DNA from: Candidatus Bathyarchaeota archaeon
GTDB taxonomy: Archaea > Thermoproteota > Bathyarchaeia > Bathyarchaeales > UBA233
NCBI GenBank assembly: GCA_007050895.1
Contig: SMYP01000098.1
Coordinates: forward strand, 1-9,602
Length of the DNA stretch: 9,602 bases
Direction of reading: 5' to 3'
Position 1 is the stretch's first letter. Each line of letters starts with the position of its first letter. Below, piece by piece: positions 6,606 to 9,602 of the stretch. A program made the position numbers and the translations under genes. Below the pieces are notes generated by a model. The model ran no database searches and was not told the DNA's origin. It saw nothing but the letters and a program-made list of their open reading frames with translations.

Positions 6606-6629
6606 AGTGGAACACCTCCCACTTCTTTT
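6606..6629 (+). terminator. Candidate terminator of the DUF1508 gene
   Basis: AGTGG (6606-6610) pairs with CCACT (6619-6623) around an 8-nt loop, followed by the T-rich TTCTTTT. It begins 14 nt after the stop codon ending at 6592, a suitable place for transcript release. Confidence 0.5.
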
Positions 6630-6746
6630 CGGAACTGAATAGACTTCTGTTTAAATAGAATGTATGCGAAAAATCGAGCCACGTAGCATTCACTCATCAG
6701 TTCAAAAGCTTTCAATTTACATACAACCGTGAGAAAGCATCAATGA

Positions 6747-6789
6747 AATAAAGAAAAATGGTCGTCAGTTGACTGCTAAGCTTGGCAGT
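6747..6789 (-). terminator. Candidate terminator of glpX: 18-nt palindrome then T-run
   Basis: The plus-strand stretch 6772-6789 reads ACTGCTAAGCTTGGCAGT, an 18-nt inverted repeat around AAGCTT with one non-Watson-Crick pair. On the minus strand it lies 21 nt after the glpX stop codon and is followed about 13 nt later by a T-rich run (complement of 6747-6757). This fits a terminator or 3'-end hairpin. The palindrome itself is longer than archaeal termination requires. Confidence 0.5.
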
Positions 6790-6809
6790 TCAGCCTAAAC
6801 CGGTACCTA

Positions 6810-7820
6810 CTACTGATCCATAATGTGGTCGTTGCCGTTTAGAAACTGCTTGTACACTGGATGTGCCTTGAAGCGCAGGGTTGTTTCAGAACTTTCCACT
6901 GTTCCGCTTGGCAGTCGCATACAGATTGACTGCACCACTGCACCATTTGAAATTAGTCGTACGCCATCCAAAAGTTCGCCTTTTGTGATGCCTGACGCCG
7001 CGAACACGAGTTCTTTTCCTTTCGCCAACTCGTCTTGAGTATATTCTTTTTCCACGTCAACACCTACTAGCTTCAACCTATCTATTCGTTCAGCGTCGTC
7101 TTTCTTGTCGCGCCAAACCTTTACAAGCATTGTTCCGCCCAGACACTTTACAGCTGTAGCTGCAATCGTTGCTTCTGGACCTGCACCAGCGCCCACAAGC
7201 AAATCAACACCAGATCGAGGAATGCAGGAGACAACTGCGCCTGCGATGTCTCCGTCTGGAATCAGTATGATCCGCACTCCTAGTTTTCTAAGAGTTCTCA
7301 GAAGTTCCAAGTGTCTCTCGCGCTCCAGCATTATAACAGTCAAGTTGGAAAGCGGCCTGTTCTTCTCCCGTGCTACTGTCCGCACAATTTTTTCAAGAGG
7401 CATATCCAAGGAAATTTTACCCATGGATTGTGCATCAGTAGCAACTTTAAAGTAGTAGCCGTCGTCGGGAAGAACTTGGAAGCTACCGGAAGGAGCACAA
7501 GCTAAAGCGGATATGGCGTCTTTTCTACCTTTAGAAGCTGCAGTAGTACCATCTACTGGGTCTACGACGAACTCCACTTTTGGCCCTCGTCCTGTTCCTA
7601 CTTTTTCTCTGGTTGTAAATGCTGGTGCATGGTCTTTTGGGCCTTCACAGCAGATGACTTCCCCATCTAGGTCTGTCTGAGCTAGAACAGCTCTTGAAAA
7701 CTCCACTGCCTTTGCGTCTACCAAGTCACAATTACCTTGCCCAATGTGCAGTGCAGCACCTACTGCCCCAGCAATGGTAATTCGTGTCAATGAAGGAGCC
7801 AAAGCTCTTAATGAAACCAC
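6810..7820 (-). CDS. glpX: Class II (GlpX-type) fructose-1,6-bisphosphatase
   Basis: It probably hydrolyses fructose 1,6-bisphosphate to fructose 6-phosphate plus phosphate in the cytoplasm, the committing step of gluconeogenesis. The 336 residues match the usual GlpX length and cover the fold from end to end. Landmarks in order are SLTRITIAGAVGAA (10-23), CDLVDAKAVEF (31-41), CCEGPKDHAP (57-66), EKVGTGRG (72-79), VDPVDGTTAASKG (86-98), IPDGDIAGAV (187-196), GAGAGPEATIAATAVKCLGG (210-229) and FAASGITKGELLDGV (273-287). Metal and substrate residues of the family correspond to Asp35, Glu59, Asp87 and Glu216. The Glu of the usual DP-[IL]-E-GT is Asp90 here. The start is GTG at 7820, six nt after GGAGAGAT. 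Most archaea use other FBPase classes, so a class II enzyme may reflect gene transfer (inference). A sedoheptulose-bisphosphatase side activity, as in some relatives, cannot be excluded. Confidence 0.92.
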   Translation of the reverse strand: MVSLRALAPSLTRITIAGAVGAALHIGQGNCDLVDAKAVEFSRAVLAQTDLDGEVICCEGPKDHAPAFTTREKVGTGRGPKVEFVVDPVDGTTAASKGRKDAISALACAPSGSFQVLPDDGYYFKVATDAQSMGKISLDMPLEKIVRTVAREKNRPLSNLTVIMLERERHLELLRTLRKLGVRIILIPDGDIAGAVVSCIPRSGVDLLVGAGAGPEATIAATAVKCLGGTMLVKVWRDKKDDAERIDRLKLVGVDVEKEYTQDELAKGKELVFAASGITKGELLDGVRLISNGAVVQSICMRLPSGTVESSETTLRFKAHPVYKQFLNGNDHIMDQ

Positions 7821-7826
7821 CGAATC

Positions 7827-7834
7827 ATCTCTCC
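7827..7834 (-). promoter_or_regulatory. Shine-Dalgarno site deciding the GTG start of glpX
   Basis: On the minus strand GGAGAGAT ends 6 nt before the GTG at 7820. An ATG overlapping the region just downstream is out of frame and soon meets a stop, so GTG is the best start. Confidence 0.6.
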
Positions 7835-7855
7835 GTATTTCTATACATTGAATTT

Positions 7856-7906
7856 CAACTAATTAAAAGGTGTGTATATTTCAACCGATATATCACCAAT
7901 TAGTTG
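7856..7906. repeat. Spaced 9-bp inverted repeat flanking the glpX promoter
   Basis: CAACTAATT (7856-7864) and AATTAGTTG (7898-7906) are perfect complements separated by 33 nt. They lie in the spacer between the VTT gene and glpX and bracket the presumed glpX TATA box. They could be operator half-sites or the base of a long hairpin at the 3' end of the VTT transcript. A chance origin is possible in such AT-rich DNA. Confidence 0.4.
7861..7868 (-). promoter_or_regulatory. TATA-like box of glpX
   Basis: On the minus strand this reads TTTTAATT, about 45 nt before the GTG start. Transcription would begin near 7838-7840, leaving a short leader that just includes GGAGAGAT. This suggests glpX can be transcribed separately from the upstream VTT gene. 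Confidence 0.4.
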
Positions 7907-7907
7907 T

Positions 7908-8531
7908 CTAAAGAAGGCCAAGCCAAATTCCCATGTATTGTCCAAGATAAACCAGAAGGGCGAAAGTGATGAATCGGGGTATGAAGGTTAGCGCTAGAAA
8001 AACGGGTATATTTGTTTTGAGGAAACCGCATGCAAATGCAAGTAGCTCCACAGGAAAAACTGGGATTAAACCGAATATAGTGTAAAGAGGCCAGCCCCAC
8101 TTGTTCCAAACCACCGTTATTTCTTCAAGGTGTTCGACGGACACTCGCCTTTGAAGGTAAGGTCGCCCAAGCCGATATGCTAAAACATAATTGACTGCCA
8201 TTCCTATGGTGAAGCCAGTTGTAGCAACCAAGATAAGCAGAACAGAATTAACAAAGGGTGCCGCCGCTACGACCAAAGCAGGACTCCCCAAAGGCACAAT
8301 TGTTCCAGCTGCGATGGTTACAAGAAAAATACCCGGAAGCCCATAAGTTGCAAAAAAAACGCCGATATTGGATAGCATGGGTGTCGCCGCGACGTTGAAG
8401 ATTTTCAGAAGCCAAATAATGATTAACCCTGCCACCATTGCAATAAGAGCAAGTTTGATTGAGGAGCGCATCCATGAAGCCTTAAGCAAATCGGATAAGC
8501 TATAATTTGCCCTTTGGCTTTGCTCAAGCAT
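7908..8531 (-). CDS. VTT/DedA-type (SNARE-associated) integral membrane protein
   Basis: The family (VTT domain; DedA, TVP38, TMEM41B/VMP1) comprises membrane proteins linked to lipid scrambling or transport; the substrate here is unknown. The 207 residues have helices at about 25-44, 62-80, 82-100, 101-119, 147-169 and 175-195, numbered from the ATG at 8531. Family marks are the re-entrant-like TIVPLGSPALVVAAAPF (77-93), the GRPYL after the fourth helix (122-126), and NKWGWPLY ... LIPVFPVELLAFACGF (143-170), which matches the 'G ... R-[FIL]-[IL]-P ... aG' half of the domain except that the usual Arg is absent. The basic N-terminal stretch suits the cytoplasmic side. A GTG at 8540, three codons upstream, is an alternative start. 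Neither start has a clear Shine-Dalgarno sequence, consistent with a leaderless transcript from the TATA box at 8566-8573. Confidence 0.85.
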   Translation of the reverse strand: MLEQSQRANYSLSDLLKASWMRSSIKLALIAMVAGLIIIWLLKIFNVAATPMLSNIGVFFATYGLPGIFLVTIAAGTIVPLGSPALVVAAAPFVNSVLLILVATTGFTIGMAVNYVLAYRLGRPYLQRRVSVEHLEEITVVWNKWGWPLYTIFGLIPVFPVELLAFACGFLKTNIPVFLALTFIPRFITFALLVYLGQYMGIWLGLL

Positions 8532-8565
8532 GATAACCACTTGTGAAACAAAAGTAACTTTGGTC

Positions 8566-8573
8566 TTTATAAA
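8566..8573 (-). promoter_or_regulatory. TATA box giving a nearly leaderless VTT transcript
   Basis: TTTATAAA lies in TTTTTTATAAAG on the minus strand. Its centre is about 29 nt before 8540 and 38 nt before 8531, so RNA would start at about 8543. That leaves zero to about a dozen nt of leader and explains the missing Shine-Dalgarno sequence. The T-run just upstream could also end the ParB-like gene's transcript. Confidence 0.55.
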
Positions 8574-8614
8574 AAACCTTTGTCAATCTAATACCCGAAA
8601 CTTCCTTTTTATCC

Positions 8615-9430
8615 TTATTCTGACGATGCTTTGGCTTTCTTGCTGTTTTTCAGCAACTCTAGCAGTGTTTTATGGCATTTACTGCATTCGAGCATCATGT
8701 TTCCACATGAAGGACAAAAGATTTCTTTTTCATTCAATTTTTCCAGAATAGTAGCCAGGGCCATTTTGTTCTGTTCTGCTCGCTCGTCATCAACTAAAGG
8801 CTCAATCGTGATAGCCACAATATTCTCTTCTTCACGTGTTGGTTCGAGTTCTTTTTCAAGCCCGACTACTTTACGATAAACTTTTGCTATGCTGGTTTTT
8901 CCCTCCCGCAGTTTTTGCTTTTCATCCTCACTGGCCTTTTCTATGATCTTTTTACCCCTTTCAAAAGTTCGAGTTGAAACTCCAACTTTCTTGGCAACAA
9001 CCGCAGTTGCCTTGCTTTTCGTCAATACAGGCTTAGCGTCATCTGACGCTAACCCTAACTGAATATTTCTCCCCGCTTTTCCCGCCTCAGATTGCCGTTT
9101 TTTCGCTAATGCCTTTTCAATCTCCAGTAAGGGTACGCCTAGCTCTACAAGCTGAAACTTGGTTAAATGACGTCGTCTTAGATTTGCTTCTATGACAAAC
9201 TTTTTTTCAATAAGCCTATCTTCAAATTTTCGCACTTCAAAATCTGGCTCAATACCCAATTCGATACAAGCTCTAAAGCGGTGATGACCATCCAACACTT
9301 CCAAATCTTCGTTAACTACAATTGGATAATGCTGCCCTTCCGCTTCTATTGAAGCCTTAAGCTCAGCAAATTCTTCATCAGACATCTTAGGCAACAACTT
9401 TTCATAGTTGGGATTCAAATGCAGGCTCAT
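8615..9430 (-). CDS. ParB-like (ParB/Srx fold) protein with HTH and C-terminal zinc ribbon
   Basis: This 271-residue protein is a predicted DNA-binding protein. Residues 9-75 form a ParB/sulfiredoxin-fold domain: MSDEEFAELKASIEAEGQ, PIVVNEDLEVLDGHHRFRAC (36-55), and EANLRRRHLTKFQLVELG (81-98), matching the family's 'G-x-x-R-x-R-A' box and 'E-x-N-x-x-R-x-x-L' segment. An HTH region follows (about 137-190; ATAVVAKKVGVSTRTFERGK). The C-terminus has a C-x2-C ... C-x2-C zinc ribbon (Cys239, 242, 249, 252) instead of a typical ParB dimer domain. No parA or visible parS site accompanies it, so chromosome partition is not implied; a regulatory or element-derived role is equally likely. The catalytic or nucleotide-binding status of GHHRFRA, against GERRxRA in true ParB, is uncertain. 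The start is ATG at 9430; AGGTGA further upstream is too far away to serve it. Confidence 0.85.
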   Translation of the reverse strand: MSLHLNPNYEKLLPKMSDEEFAELKASIEAEGQHYPIVVNEDLEVLDGHHRFRACIELGIEPDFEVRKFEDRLIEKKFVIEANLRRRHLTKFQLVELGVPLLEIEKALAKKRQSEAGKAGRNIQLGLASDDAKPVLTKSKATAVVAKKVGVSTRTFERGKKIIEKASEDEKQKLREGKTSIAKVYRKVVGLEKELEPTREEENIVAITIEPLVDDERAEQNKMALATILEKLNEKEIFCPSCGNMMLECSKCHKTLLELLKNSKKAKASSE

Positions 9431-9472
9431 AGCATCGACTCTATATTGTATGCTTTACTTTTATTTCACCTC

Positions 9473-9480
9473 TTATTTAA
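9473..9480 (-). promoter_or_regulatory. TATA-like box of the ParB-like gene in a divergent promoter region
   Basis: On the minus strand TTAAATAA lies 43-50 nt before the ATG at 9430, predicting a start near 9450 and a leader of about 20 nt. The GAGGTGA just after it would then fall upstream of the transcript start and not act as a ribosome site. TTTTATTT at 9459-9466 could serve the plus-strand gene at 9496. Confidence 0.4.
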
Positions 9481-9495
9481 GGAAAAAACAAAAAA

Positions 9496-9602
9496 ATGTT
9501 AGCGTTTGCAAGAAAGCTCCGCCGAGCAGATCCCTACCTTCTTGATCCTTCTGCCTTTGTCTTTCCATGGCATAAAATCAAACAGATTCTAACATCCAGA
9601 TT
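9496..9602 (+). CDS. N-terminal fragment of an unrecognised protein (partial)
   Basis: An ATG at 9496 opens a frame that stays open for 35 codons to the window edge. It begins MLAFARKLRRADPYLLDP and continues with FVFPWHKIKQIL. Its base composition is richer in G+C than the AT-rich spacer before it, as expected for coding DNA, and the minus-strand frames there are broken by stops. AAGGA at about 9479-9483 is a weak, rather distant ribosome site. The gene would be divergent from the ParB-like gene. The family cannot be judged from this fragment. Confidence 0.45.
   Translation, partial: MLAFARKLRRADPYLLDPSAFVFPWHKIKQILTSR

Noticed and set aside
8543..8550. GTGAAACA, equal to half of the bacterial parS palindrome, near the ParB-like gene
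   Set aside because: The other half-site is absent, and an 8-mer match is expected by chance roughly once in a few windows of this size.
1..9602. CRISPR array, tRNA, rRNA or intact insertion sequence
   Set aside because: No regularly spaced repeats, no tRNA T-loop with matching stems, and no transposase motif were found on either strand by eye.

Overview
The window looks like chromosomal DNA of an uncultivated archaeon. The best guess is a Bathyarchaeia-like (MCG) or related lineage, but that assignment is an inference. The archaeal signs are TATA-type boxes about 25 nt before likely transcript starts, one gene that looks almost leaderless, GTG/TTG/ATG starts with purine-rich Shine-Dalgarno sequences, a surface propeller protein held by a single C-terminal membrane helix, and many lineage-style hypothetical proteins. 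The DNA is AT-rich. No rRNA, tRNA, CRISPR array or intact insertion sequence is visible.

Layout. 1-156 is the tail of a probable secreted or surface protein. 387-1109 (+) is an unknown two-domain protein. It is flanked by two diverged copies of a 65-nt element (188-252 and 1213-1277) whose differences are mostly transitions. A minus-strand pair follows: a 572-residue coiled-coil protein (1751-3469) and a small multi-pass membrane protein (1389-1733), probably one operon. A roughly 490-nt spacer separates it from a divergent seven-bladed FG-GAP propeller gene (3961-5442, +). After a spacer with a strong palindrome comes a tandem DUF1508 (YegP-like) protein fused to an Ig-like domain (5834-6592, +). 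Two terminator-like hairpins lie between it and the convergent minus-strand genes: class II (GlpX-type) fructose-1,6-bisphosphatase (6810-7820), a VTT/DedA-type membrane protein (7908-8531) and a ParB-like nuclease-fold protein with HTH and zinc ribbon (8615-9430). A divergent gene starts at 9496 and runs off the window.

How the genes fit together. Only glpX has a firm metabolic role (gluconeogenesis). The three minus-strand genes from 9430 down each have a plausible promoter, so they need not be one operon. The least explained region is 1-3540. Its 240-aa protein and its coiled-coil protein appear to share a small beta-type motif (aromatic-Pro-hydrophobic ... DG), and the coiled-coil protein carries related motifs on both sides of its coiled coil. 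Together with the flanking 65-nt elements, this is the best candidate here for something undescribed.
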